A stretch of DNA of 64,000 nt from Mesostigma viride. Its lineage: Eukaryota; Streptophyta; Mesostigmatophyceae; Mesostigmatales; Mesostigmataceae. Positions 11,645 to 21,707 of this stretch are shown one piece after another. The notes below the pieces were generated by a model. It saw nothing but the letters and a program-made list of their open reading frames with translations. It did not search any database and was not told the DNA's origin. Within the stretch, counting starts at the first letter, position 1, and every line of letters starts with the position of its first letter. The stretch lies in contig RPFO01000027.1 in assembly GCA_009746045.1 (NCBI GenBank), positions 1,310,976 through 1,374,975 of the forward strand. The letters run 5' to 3'. Made by a program: the position numbers and the translations under genes.

Positions 11645-13668
11645 CGAAAATGGCTGACGGCGGTATGGCTGACGGCGGAGTTCAGATCTTTTGCATCTGA
11701 GCCCCAAATTCGGTCAGACCACTCGCATTCGATGCGCTTTTTTGAGACGCACCCGCCAGTATAATCGGTTACGGCTGAAACGCAGTATTGCGGAAGTTAT
11801 CACGTGACAGGCAGCTATGACGACCTCTAAAGCAAAACGGGGTTTGGAAAAGGAGCTTACCGGCTCCCAGCCCAACCCGCTCGCCATCGTTCTTGCCCAG
11901 CCGCCTGGGCTCGCCAACCCACCGCCAGCAGCCCCATCGCCCAGCGCCTCGCCTGAGCCCAAGAAACCCTGCCACGCTCGCAACTGGAGCAAGTTCCTCC
12001 CCGGCGACCGACGATTCGCCTGGACCGTGTGGCAAGAATTGTCGCCGCAGGAATGCATTGAGGTTCTCCAGTTCCTCGAACAGGAGCGGAAGCTCTTCGT
12101 GCCCAAGGGGGGGGCGGCTATCGACTACAATGGAGACATGTCCTGGCTCTATGCTTTGGACGAAGTACAACAACGCCTGATTATCTTGACCAGCCAATTC
12201 CAGAGCCACCTCTCCGACCTCACCCGCACGCTCCGCACCCCAGCCCCCGCACAGCCGGCAGCCCCATCGGCTTCCTCCCTCTGCAAGGATGACCTCCGCG
12301 CAGTGCTGGAGGAGCACGTGACCTGGCCGCTGGCCGAGCAGCTGACATCGCTGAACACCACGCTCAACAAGGTCGAGGCCCGGGTCTCCAACGTGGAAAC
12401 CAAGGTCGTCCACAAGCTCCAACCCCAGTTCACGGCGCTACACACCGCGGCGCAGGCTTCGGAAAAGCATGCTACACTTGTCTCTCGCCTTAACCAGGTG
12501 GAGGGAAAGTGTGGCGTGCTCCTGAAGAAGCTTGAGGCCATCACCGCCCACACCGAGGCCCTGGCCACACAGGTCCCCAAGATAGCGGAGCAGACGGCCA
12601 CCATTGCATCCCAGCCACCCCGGCAGGATGCTGGCGACCTCCCGCCGCTCTCCTACGCGGACCTGCTGCGGTCAGCGACCGCCTCCACCACCGACGCCAT
12701 CGCCACAAAGCTCCAGGAGCTGGAGAACCACCGCCAGGCCCAGCAACGGGAGGTCACCGACCGCGCTCGCCGCGAGTGCCGAGTGGTGCTACGTCGCTTC
12801 CCCCAGAAGCCAGGTGAGACGTCAACCTCTCTTGCTGACGAGCTCAAGAACCAGCTTCTTACCCTCATGGGCCTGGTAGGTGAGGTAGCACTGAGCGGGT
12901 GCCACCGCCTTCCCCACTCACGGGACAAGGCGGCTCCCCCACCAGTCCTCCTCACCTTCCCCTCCCCTGAGGATAAGCAGCGGTTCCTCTCTCGTCGCAA
13001 GCGGTTGCACGACCTCACCTGGACGCTGGATGACGACCTCACCCCCGCTCAGCAACAGCAGCGACGCGACCTGTGGCCGGAATACCTCCGCCATAAGCAG
13101 GACCCCCAGAAGCCCAAGGTGTACTGGAGGGGCGGGGACCTGATGATCAACCACAAGATGTGGACGCCCCCAGCGGGCTAGAAAGCAATAGCCCTAGATT
13201 GTAACCATTGGCGTCACTGCCGCTAAGGCAGCCATGCCTAGACTGTTTGCCTAGCTGTGCCAACACACCTAGTCACGTGCCGCCAACGCACGGTCCACAA
13301 CCAGCCATAGCCTAGTACAGCCATGCTACGCCCTGGCTATGTTTAGCCAAGCCATGCCTATAATGGGACCCCCCCATGGATGTTGCATTAAGAATTTAGC
13401 CATGCTATGCCATGCAGAGAGATGCTCTCTGTCGAGAAGCCATGTCCTAGCTCTTGTATAGCCATGCTGATCTTCCTCCCTCACAGGCATGCTCCCCCCC
13501 TTACCCGGGCATAGCGTGATAGACCATGAGGGTGCAGGTGCCCTGGTGCACCTAGAGCAAGGGTAGCTTACATTCCCACCCTTGCATGAAGTAGCCTAGG
13601 ATGTATTAAAAGCCATATGCCCCTTCTCAGGGATATGCGCTACATTGACTCCCAACGGAGCGATGTTG

Positions 13669-13717
<49 letters not shown>
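11645..13717 (+). mobile_element. Complete ORF1-only LINE (half-LINE) with target-site duplications
   Basis: The unit has a 5' region with GCTGACGGCGG motifs, one ORF (11817-13181), a 3' region ending GACTCCCAACGGAGCGATG, and a (TAA)n tail. It is bounded by a direct repeat of 11-13 bp (TAACGGAGCCAGA at 11632-11644 and 13718-13730). No endonuclease or reverse transcriptase lies between the duplications, so the copy moved as an ORF1-only unit, presumably with enzymes from a full-length relative. Sequence like the right flank (ACGGAGCCAGATTTTC then ACGACTGGC) occurs uninterrupted at 21257-21282 and resembles an empty site. Confidence 0.85.
11817..13181 (+). CDS. LINE ORF1-like protein
   Basis: Intact 454-aa ORF. 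The first 60 residues are Pro/Ala-rich (SPSASPEPKK). Residues 110-320 are rich in Leu, Glu, Ala and Gln and probably form a coiled coil. Residues 320-440 resemble the RNA-binding end of L1-type ORF1 proteins (ECRVVLRRFPQK, LLTFPSPEDKQRFLSRRKRL, WTLDDDLTPAQQQQRRDLWP). The expected role is binding the element's RNA as a multimer. The decayed copies at 22.2-24.2, 24.5-26.1 and 26.3-26.6 kb share the PEPK box and the C-terminal block, but they carry an N-terminal FDASQPGFFD-type motif that this copy lacks, so two subfamilies exist. Confidence 0.8.
   Translation: MTTSKAKRGLEKELTGSQPNPLAIVLAQPPGLANPPPAAPSPSASPEPKKPCHARNWSKFLPGDRRFAWTVWQELSPQECIEVLQFLEQERKLFVPKGGAAIDYNGDMSWLYALDEVQQRLIILTSQFQSHLSDLTRTLRTPAPAQPAAPSASSLCKDDLRAVLEEHVTWPLAEQLTSLNTTLNKVEARVSNVETKVVHKLQPQFTALHTAAQASEKHATLVSRLNQVEGKCGVLLKKLEAITAHTEALATQVPKIAEQTATIASQPPRQDAGDLPPLSYADLLRSATASTTDAIATKLQELENHRQAQQREVTDRARRECRVVLRRFPQKPGETSTSLADELKNQLLTLMGLVGEVALSGCHRLPHSRDKAAPPPVLLTFPSPEDKQRFLSRRKRLHDLTWTLDDDLTPAQQQQRRDLWPEYLRHKQDPQKPKVYWRGGDLMINHKMWTPPAG

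Positions 13718-13720
<3 letters not shown>
13670..13720 (+). repeat. (TAA)n tail of the half-LINE
   Basis: About 17 TAA units directly after the 3' end of the element and directly before the second target-site copy, as expected for a LINE-type simple-repeat tail. Confidence 0.9.
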
Positions 13721-13721
<1 letters not shown>

Positions 13722-13730
13722 GGAGCCAGA

Positions 13731-15005
13731 TTTTCGACGACTGGCTCGAGGCGTACTTTTCTCGTTTCTCGTTTTCAGGATTTCACAAAAAAGTGGTTTT
13801 TCATTTTAAAAATAGGTTACACATCCGTTTCAAGTCACCCAGGGAAAGCTATTGTGCTGAAGATGTACGTCTCATCAAAACACACCATATCTAGACATGC
13901 ATATCTTTTTTCACATGGACCTCATGAAATGACATCATCCCATGGCACGAATTTCTGCATTCACATAGTAACGTGGATTTTCTACTCCAGTTCAGACTCG
14001 GAAGACTCGCTATCGCTGTCCACCCGAATAGGGCGTTGCTGCTGTCTATTGCCATGGCCTCCCTCTCAGCAGCCCGTTCTTGCCGCAGCCTAGCACGTGC
14101 GTTGGGAAACACGGGGGCCATCTGATCTGTCTCAAGTAACGCTCACGCGGGTTAAACAGCGCTCGCTCTATGGCACGTGCAATCACATGCAGTGAGCGGT
14201 CACTCAACTTTGGCGCTACCATGATCTCAAAAGCAGATTGCGCAAGGGGATAGTCCAAACCCCTTCCATAGTACACTCTCCTGCCAACCATGCAGGAATT
14301 TGGTTTCCTCCTGCCAACCATGCAGACAAGTGTCGCTTTGTACCCTCCCTAGTTTTAATGCTCTGTGTCCCGTGTCTTGCTAAATGCCGACTAGACAGGT
14401 ACAAAGTCTCCCCGACGTCATCGACCGCGTCATCTTCATCTTGCATGAGCCTCGTCCACATCCACCTTGCCTTGCATGGCCTTCTGCCTGCACACAAGAT
14501 GCATGGGCAACGCTGAAACAAGGAAATCAAGACCATAGACGATCAAACTTCTAATCAGACGGTCGGCTGAAAAAGGTTTCTGGATGAAAATGACGGACAG
14601 TAAAACCGTGGCAGATTCCTAAAACATGGCAGATTATAAATCAATGTCGCGTTTGAGATTATAAACCAATGTCGTGACCACCATTGGCGTTCCTTGCATG
14701 GGCTTCCCTGCATTAATCAATTAATTAATTAAATAATAGACACGTGACTGCGTCACGTGAGCATTAGTCCTCAGTGGGAGGGGAACATGGGATGGAATGG
14801 ATGGTGTAAGCTATTATCTAGGTCCTAGTTACAGGGGTGTGGGCACCACGGCCGGAATCGCTGTGAATGCCATACGCAGTCACACGCGGAGCCCTCACAG
14901 ACTTGGGGGTGGTCTCCTTCATCACTACTTGCCATCTATCCTTGCGTACCATCTGCCTCCGTATTACAGACAAACCAGGAGGCTGCTCGGGTGAGCCCGT
15001 CACGT
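13731..15005. other. No gene recognised
   Basis: Only short weak ORFs. There is a tandem pair CTCCTGCCAACCATGCAG at about 14278 and 14309, and a small palindrome CACGTGACTGCGTCACGTG at 14741-14759. The final 200 bases are probably the 3' untranslated part of the minus-strand LINE that follows. Confidence 0.45.
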
Positions 15006-18000
15006 CTAGTGTAGCACAAGTCCATGCCGATCGAGTCTATCACGAAAAGTCCACGGGTGGCGGCCCTGCCGCGCGCGGCCTGGGGCACGCCAGCTGAGGA
15101 CATATCGCCCAGGCTGGGCGGGCTTGGTGCCAGCTAGTCTATCTGATGTGTCTACCTGATCTGTGCGGGCCAGGTGCCCGGCTAGGCCCAGGCGCCTGTG
15201 CCTAATAATGTGGGAAACATAGGGCAAATCAGCGTACAAATCCTCATTACTAATGTGCAAACCAAAGGCGATGTTAAGGGCCTTGCGCAGCATCTTGGTG
15301 ACGGTGCCATCGAGGCGTTGCTCCAGCTCGACTGCGCCAGTGTCCAGGTCTCGGCGCCGTAGGTCAGGATCGTCAGAATGACGACCTTGACTAGAGGTCA
15401 CGCATGACGATCCGGGGTACTAGGGCGGGGTTGCTCCACCAGCGGCGGTGGTCATGGAGTTGCGCCCACGCCATGCCGATCCGTGTCGTCAGGTCGTTCT
15501 CGCAGTCGGGAAGCCAACTGCCGAGCAGCTTGAAGCGGCCTGAAGGAGGGTAGTTGACCTCGGCATCCTCTAAGGGGCGGAGTGTGGGTGGGGGCCCTGC
15601 CATGCCGAGGGCCAGGGCCTCCGTTTTGGGGCTGATTTCTAGACCAACCGCCCGAGCCTCGAGCGCCAGGCAGTCCAGCCAAAGTTGGGCAGACTCCGGC
15701 TTCTCGATGAGTGTGATGTCGTCGGCATAAATGAGGTCAGCTAGTAAATTCTGCTTGTTAGTCGGCCCCCCTTCTCCAAGCTCGTTCGTGATCGCTAGGC
15801 CAGGGGCACGGCCTGCAATGCTAGCAAAGCGAGCACGTGCCTGGCGCATAACATAATCCACTATGCAATAATAAACAGGTACGGCGACAGGACGCAACCC
15901 TGCCAGACGCCAGTCTGCAGTGGGCATGCATGGCGGGGCCGGTAAAGCCATGTTGAGTGCGCACCGAAGTGGTCGACCCCTCATACAGCGTGCGGATGAC
16001 GGTAATCAGGGGAGTGGGGACGCGAGCGCGAGCAAGTACAGCCCATCAATAGTAGAGCGTCCCAGAGGACAGAATCAAAAGCCTCGATGAAGTCGATGAA
16101 GATCAGGATGGCGGGAAACTCACCAGGTTGCAGGAGAGCGATTTCCTCGAAGAGGCGACGCGCGACAAAGATGGCCATGACGGTGTTGCGCCCAGGACGA
16201 AAGCCCATTTGACTTTCCCCTCAAGGTGACGGCCGTGGACAGCAGAACGAAGGCGGTTTAGGATCATGCGCATGAACAACTTGAGTGCGGCGCTCTGGAT
16301 GCAGACTCCTCGGTAGTTGGCGGGGTCGTCAGGGGAACCTTTGTTTTTGTACAGCATAATTCGGTAGCTGTGCTGCCACTCAGGAATCGGCGGCGCGTCG
16401 GCAAGCAGGATCCGGTTGCAGACGTCAAGCAGGAACCCCGTGAGCGTCGCCAGCTTAATCACCGGGGCGGGGAGCTGGTCAGGTCCAACGGGCGGCGTAG
16501 AAGCGGCGCAACTTGCTAATCGGGCGGCGGTGCAGCCGGTGCTCAGCTCGAGCTCGGTGAACGGCGGTAGCTCGTTGGGGTCGGCCAGGGGTTCCGTCAT
16601 GGCTGGGTACGTGTAGTCCTGCTCAGCGGCGGGCGGCGTGGGCGGCGCAGGGACGTCCGCAGGCGCGACTGCCAGGCGCGCGGCCGCCAGAGGGCCAAGC
16701 GGCGGAGGCGGCGGGCCGGGGGCGTCGAGCAGCCGGGCCGGGTACTGGAAGGAATACCACTCAGTCGAGCTGCTGCTGCGGTGAGCCAGAGAGCGTCCGC
16801 GGCGCCGGCTGCGCGCCGCCGGCGGGCCGTTGGGCGTGACGCAGGCGGGTCCAGGCGTACGTACTTGCCGTGCTGGTCCTTGAGGTGGGCGAAGTACTCG
16901 CAGACATGGAGGTCCTCCTGCTCCTTGGTCACCTGCCGGATGGCCGAGTGGTAATCGGCTTTGAGGCGGGCGTAGCGGGCGGGGTCGTGGTTGCCGCGCA
17001 GGGCTTGCCGGGCCTGGATGACGGCGGGGAGCCGCCTGCTGGCTGGTGAAGCGGGGCGGGTGGCGGGGGGGCAGCAGGGCCCCGGCGGCGCCCGGCAGCT
17101 TGCCAGCGAGGTGCCGAAGGGCCGATGCCGGGCTGGCAGCGAACCGAGCTGGGCGTGGCTGGCCGGGATGTCCAGCGCGTCGACAAACGCCTCTGCCGCG
17201 CGCTTGTGGGCGCGTTTTTCAGAGAAGTCCTCCAGAGCGTCGTCAGATTTCTCAAGCTAGCAACTGCAGTGTGCGCAAATCAGGTGGTGCCACGTGCTTA
17301 CGCGTACGAAAGGGCGAGGGGAATCGCAGGCGGATGCGGGCGGTGACGATGTGATGATCGGAGCGCACCAGGGGGATCACGTGCGAGCGAGCAGCTAGTA
17401 CAGATCCTTGATGACGCTTGCGCATTACAACATAGTCGATGCAGCGTTCAGTGCCAGTTGGCGAGGTGTGTGTGACCAAAGCATATGGACTATGTGGAAA
17501 GCGGGTGTTGGCAGTGACAAAGTCGCATGTCGTAAGCAAATCAGCAAAAAGTTCCGTGTTGGCATTGGAGACTGTACCGTTGGGGGCGTGCTGACATCCG
17601 CCAGTACCCGGTGGTAGTTAGGTTAATATTGTGCGGAAACCTTTTTGCCACTTGGGCTACTCAGGTTCCGCACAATATTACCGGCGATAACCACTCGCCG
17701 GACACTCAAGTTCACACCGGTGTGAACTTGAGTGTCCGGCGAGTGGTTATCGCCGGTAATATTGTGCGGAACCTGAGTAGCCCAAGTGGCAAAAAGGTTT
17801 CCGCACAATATTAACCTAACTAAAACCTAGCCTCTTGGGGCGAGGACGAATCACTAGGCTCGGAACACCCGTATGCATGAATATGATCGAATATAAGCAT
17901 CTCGTTGGTGCAAATATCGATATGAATATGATCGAATATGAGCATCTCCTTGGTGCGCATATGATTAGAGCCGGGTGCCAAATCGGAACGAATTATTCCC

Positions 18001-18795
18001 CAAATAATCCGCTTCCGAGTGGATTCGAACCTGCGCCCCGCAAGGATCCAGGTCTTAGTTAGGTTAATATTGTGCGGAAACCTTTTTGCCACTTGGGCTA
18101 CTCAGGTTCCGCACAATATTACCGGCGATAACCACTCGCCGGACACTCAAGTTCACACCGGTGTGAACTTGAGTGTCCGGCGAGTGGTTATCGCCGGTAA
18201 TATTGTGCGGAACCTCAGTAGCCCAAGTGGCAAAAAGGTTTCCGCACAATATTAACCTAACTGTGGTAGTGTTGCGTTGGCGTCCACCAGTAGCAGAGCG
18301 AGGTAGTTGCGACCAGCCAGGGGTGCCGTTCCCCACGTTCTCCAACGCAGCAAAGAAGTCCTTGCGATCTTGTTCTGGGTGGCCGGAGTGGGGTGCGCAA
18401 CCGACGCCCACCGTCAGGGCGTAGGTCGAGTACGTGGCCCTCCTCCGAATGGAAGGTGGCCACAAGGAGCCGAGCGTTTACCAGCTGAGGTTCGCCCATG
18501 TGTCGTACGGCGAGCGGGGAGCAGAGGAGACCGACGCCCCCGTTCCCGGTGCCGTCGCCGCCTCCGTAATAGAACCGCGAGCCGTCGATGTCGTCAGCAG
18601 CAAGTGCAGTCAGTCCGCGGGCCGATGCAGTGCGCCTGTGTTCTTGGATTCCCAGGATGGCGATATTATTGTCGATGCAGAAACCAATAAGATTGGAGAC
18701 TCGATGGCACTGACAGTCGTCGCTGCACAGGCAGTGACAGCTAGCGGTCAGCGTCGGGCTGGAGGGTGCGGGCGTTGAAGGTGGCGATGGCCAAG
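15006..18795 (-). pseudogene. LINE ORF2 remnant (endonuclease plus reverse transcriptase)
   Basis: Read on the minus strand from 18795: an APE-type endonuclease (ATFNARTL, IAILGIQEHR, VGCAPHSGHPEQDRKDFF, then RSDHHIVTARI), a basic linker, reverse transcriptase blocks (MGFRPGRNTVMAIFVARRL, ILIFIDFIEAFDSV, LIYADDITLI with the catalytic YADD) and a C-terminal region with RRLGLAGHLARTD. Several frameshifts break the frame (near 16930, 16100, 15400 and 18430), and a 647-bp element splits the endonuclease at 17616-18262. It once encoded the machinery for target-primed reverse transcription. Whether it belongs to the same family as the half-LINE ORF1 elements cannot be told here. Confidence 0.85.
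17616..18262. mobile_element. Double-palindrome element with 5-bp target duplication
   Basis: Two 206-bp palindromes (17616-17821 and 18057-18262) differ by about one base and enclose 235 bp. The outer ends are perfect inverted repeats beginning AGTTAGGTTAATATTGTGCG. GTGGT is duplicated at 17611-17615 and 18263-18267, so the whole 647 bp inserted as one unit into the LINE endonuclease. Each half-palindrome can fold into two smaller hairpins. The middle part holds a tandem pair (ATGAATATGATCGAATAT) and, on the minus strand, GGTTCGAATCC, a tRNA B-box-like string. No ORF is present, so it is non-autonomous. Confidence 0.88.
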
Positions 18796-21707
18796 GGCGC
18801 GCGTTCCGTGCCTAGTCCACCACTATCCTTATGAGTTTAACTGTTGACACTGTCCTCAGCTTTCTTTCATTTCGTCTTGCTCTTTTTTATCACGTCGGAC
18901 AGATTCACCCGCTATAGACAGACTTTGTGCTTATATATTCAACCAGGACTGTGGGAAACTTTGCGAGCTGAAGACGTGTTAGAATCCCTGAATGCCTCGA
19001 TCTGTGGCCCTGTCGCCATCGACCCGCAGTCCCGCACCTGCCCACCACCGCCAGTGGCTTTCCTTGTGGTGCCTGTGCTCTCACGCCCTCTTGCCTTCGT
19101 CCAACATCCAGCTGTCATGAAAGACGCGACGCGCATTCGCTGTCGCCAGGTTTGGATCGACCAAAGGACACGCACTTAGAACTAATAATATATAACCCTA
19201 CTAGTCTTACGAAGCAAACTTGAAATAGTTGCTCGTACATGGCTAAACATCCTAGGACCGTAACTCGAGCTACGTTGCTGAAATGTCAGAGTTATCAGTC
19301 CAGCACCGGCGTAAAGAACCGAGACTCGTGAATTTTGTGACACTTCCGCGACTTAAGTTTTCTGTCTCATCTTGTCGTACAATACAACACATTTACGCGA
19401 ATTCGGATTTCTCTGAAAATAGTTTCTTATAATGGGGGAGAACGAACGCCGCAATCGAAGTGTTCCTGACGGCGGCAAAGATTACGTGGCACGCTCTTGG
19501 GGTTCCAGTTTCGCTGGCATGGCCGGCGACTAGGGCCGGTTTTAGCGGATGATAATCAGTTTGGATTTTGCAACTGCATGGGTGATTAGTTACGGGCAGT
19601 TTTCGTTGTTGTTCAGGCGGTTAAAAATGTCGTATTTATAATTAGGTCTTTTAATTTTGTATGCTGGCCTGAAACTGCCTTTGATTGGTGACTAGTTTAG
19701 TTTAAAAAAGTTCTGACTCGAATCATTTTGCTTACATTTCGTAGTTGCCGGTCTGACATTTGAGTTAGGCTGGGTTTTTTTTAGGGGCGTTGCCATGTAG
19801 CGTGTTGTGCCGTCTTTTTAGGGACCTTGCGAGGAAGGGGAAGGTCTTTTTTCTTGCCCACCCACCCTCCCTGTGTTTTTTTGTCTTGGGGATTCGCAAA
19901 CTTTGCTCGGAGAACTGCAAATGGCAGGGGACGCCATTTTGCTGTCCATTTTAAGCGACCACTTAATGTTTTCAATAAGAAGTTGGTGGAGCGGGAGCAA
20001 TGGATACACGAAAGAAACTTGCCTCCCATGATATATCTTGATAGAGGCATGCCTCTTATTAAATTTTGGGTGTAGCTTGTGTCACTGGACCCGAGTGGGA
20101 CCAGCGCTATAGTGGTCACGAGGGCCGACTTGTAGTCACGAGGGCCGCATGGCCCGAGTCACTGACTACAAGTCGTCCCGAGTGGCCGGCCACGTTATAG
20201 CGCTGCGTCCCACGAGTGTCCAGTGATCGATACAAACAGGTTGTCCACAAGTGGGACAAGTGCGGAACTTGTACCACTGCAGTGGGACAAGTACGAACTG
20301 GTAGATTTGTCCCCGAGATTTGGTCAGAATTGGTCCAAAGCAATGAATTTTTCATTTCTCGGACCATCGTGTCCGTAGATGGACATGAAATAAAGACGTT
20401 ACGGAATCTACACCCTACACGTGCCCCGACTGCGTCGGGGGTTCAGTTTCCAGGGAGGCGGGGAAGTTGCTTTTGAACCAGATTGCAGTACCTACCTGTT
20501 GTTTGTCCGCGTGAAAAGTTCAGTGATCCGCTTGAATAATAACCGCCTCGCGGAAATAAAAAAGGGAGAATCCACCATATTCCGGAGCAGTCCGGAGCCA
20601 TGATTGAATCTTCAGGCTGCCATTTTAGTAGAGATTGTCTCACGGAACCAGAGTGGGCCAGACAATACAGATTTCGATCTAGAAAGTGTCCAGGCCCGGA
20701 CAAAGAAGCAGGCTGCCGGCAGAACCTTCTTGTTCTTGTTGACCAGTTCCAGGCTGACAAGTCCAGTGCGCGCCGTCATGGCGCCTTTTGTAACTGCCGC
20801 GGTTTCTTGGCCACCCCTCCACAACGGTTCAGCGCGCCCGTAGTCTGCCGCGGTTTCTTGGGGCCACCTCCCGCCCCGCCACCCCCGCCCTTCCACCAAC
20901 GATTTTCGCCACTGATTTAATTGATCCTGACGACAGACCTCTCGTTCTGGGTTTCCGCTCATCCAGTTTAACCGTCCGATGATTGATCTACGGCCACGCA
21001 TACGACCGCGCCAGGGCGCCACCTTTTCCATAGTTTCCCCAAAACCACCAACATTTCAAAAGTGTCATACTTTTATTTCGAACCCAAGATCCGACAGTTT
21101 AGACTGGCGGGCCGAATATCTGACGGTCAAATATGCGAGTGTGGTACCAGGCAAAAAGGAATCACAGTGATCGCAGGGAATTTGGCTGTGCACTTGTCCC
21201 ACGCCGTGGACAAGCTACCTCTTAATTAATCTCTGAGAAATTGTGAATTTGAGAAACGGAGCCAGATTTTCAACGACTGGCATTGCATGGCCACGCCGCG
21301 CCCAATCCTGGAATCTGAGTCAGCCGTAGGATCTGCGTGAAAATCCCAGTAAAAGATGGGAGGCATGTAGGAGTTGAAATTCGGAAATTGCGTCCTCGCG
21401 CGTGCCATGCATAGAGATCTTCCGATCTCACGAACTTAGATGAAGTGGCGCAGCGCCAGCAGGTCCATAGTCCCAAATAATCCTTTAGGCACTTGCACTG
21501 TACACCGGAAATTGTGGGGCCTTTTGCCTATAAAATACGCTTGCATGGGACTTGAGGTAATTAGAATTTTTCATGAGGTAGGTAAATTTGCAAAAACTAA
21601 GTCCGTGTAAGTCCGAAAAAAGTCGAAAGGTGAAAAGGCTTTGTCAGCTGAACTAACCCAGTCAATGGCGACGACTTTGATCAATGCACAATTTTGGTGC
21701 ACGAGAA
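18796..21707. other. No gene recognised
   Basis: AT-rich in 19200-19780 with no convincing ORF. Apart from the foldback at 20091-20227 there are short repeats of GTGGGACAAGT around 20240-20300 and a tandem CTGCCGCGGTTTCTTGG pair at 20797 and 20848. Confidence 0.45.
20091..20227. repeat. Imperfect 137-bp palindrome (foldback element)
   Basis: Arms starting CACTGGACCCGAGTGGGACC and ending GTCCCACGAGTGTCCAGTG pair along their length. GCGCTATA / TATAGCGC and GACTTGTAGTCA / TGACTACAAGTC are exact internal pairs. It probably is a MITE-like foldback element; no target duplication was recognised. Confidence 0.65.

Noticed and set aside
17822-18056. tRNA gene on the minus strand
   Set aside because: Only a B-box-like GGTTCGAATCC is present; the T-stem pairs poorly and no A box, anticodon arm or matching acceptor strand was found.
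11817-18795. One large LINE made of the ORF1 at 11.8 kb and the ORF2 at 15-18.8 kb
   Set aside because: The two lie on opposite strands, and the ORF1 element is closed by its own tail and target-site duplications.
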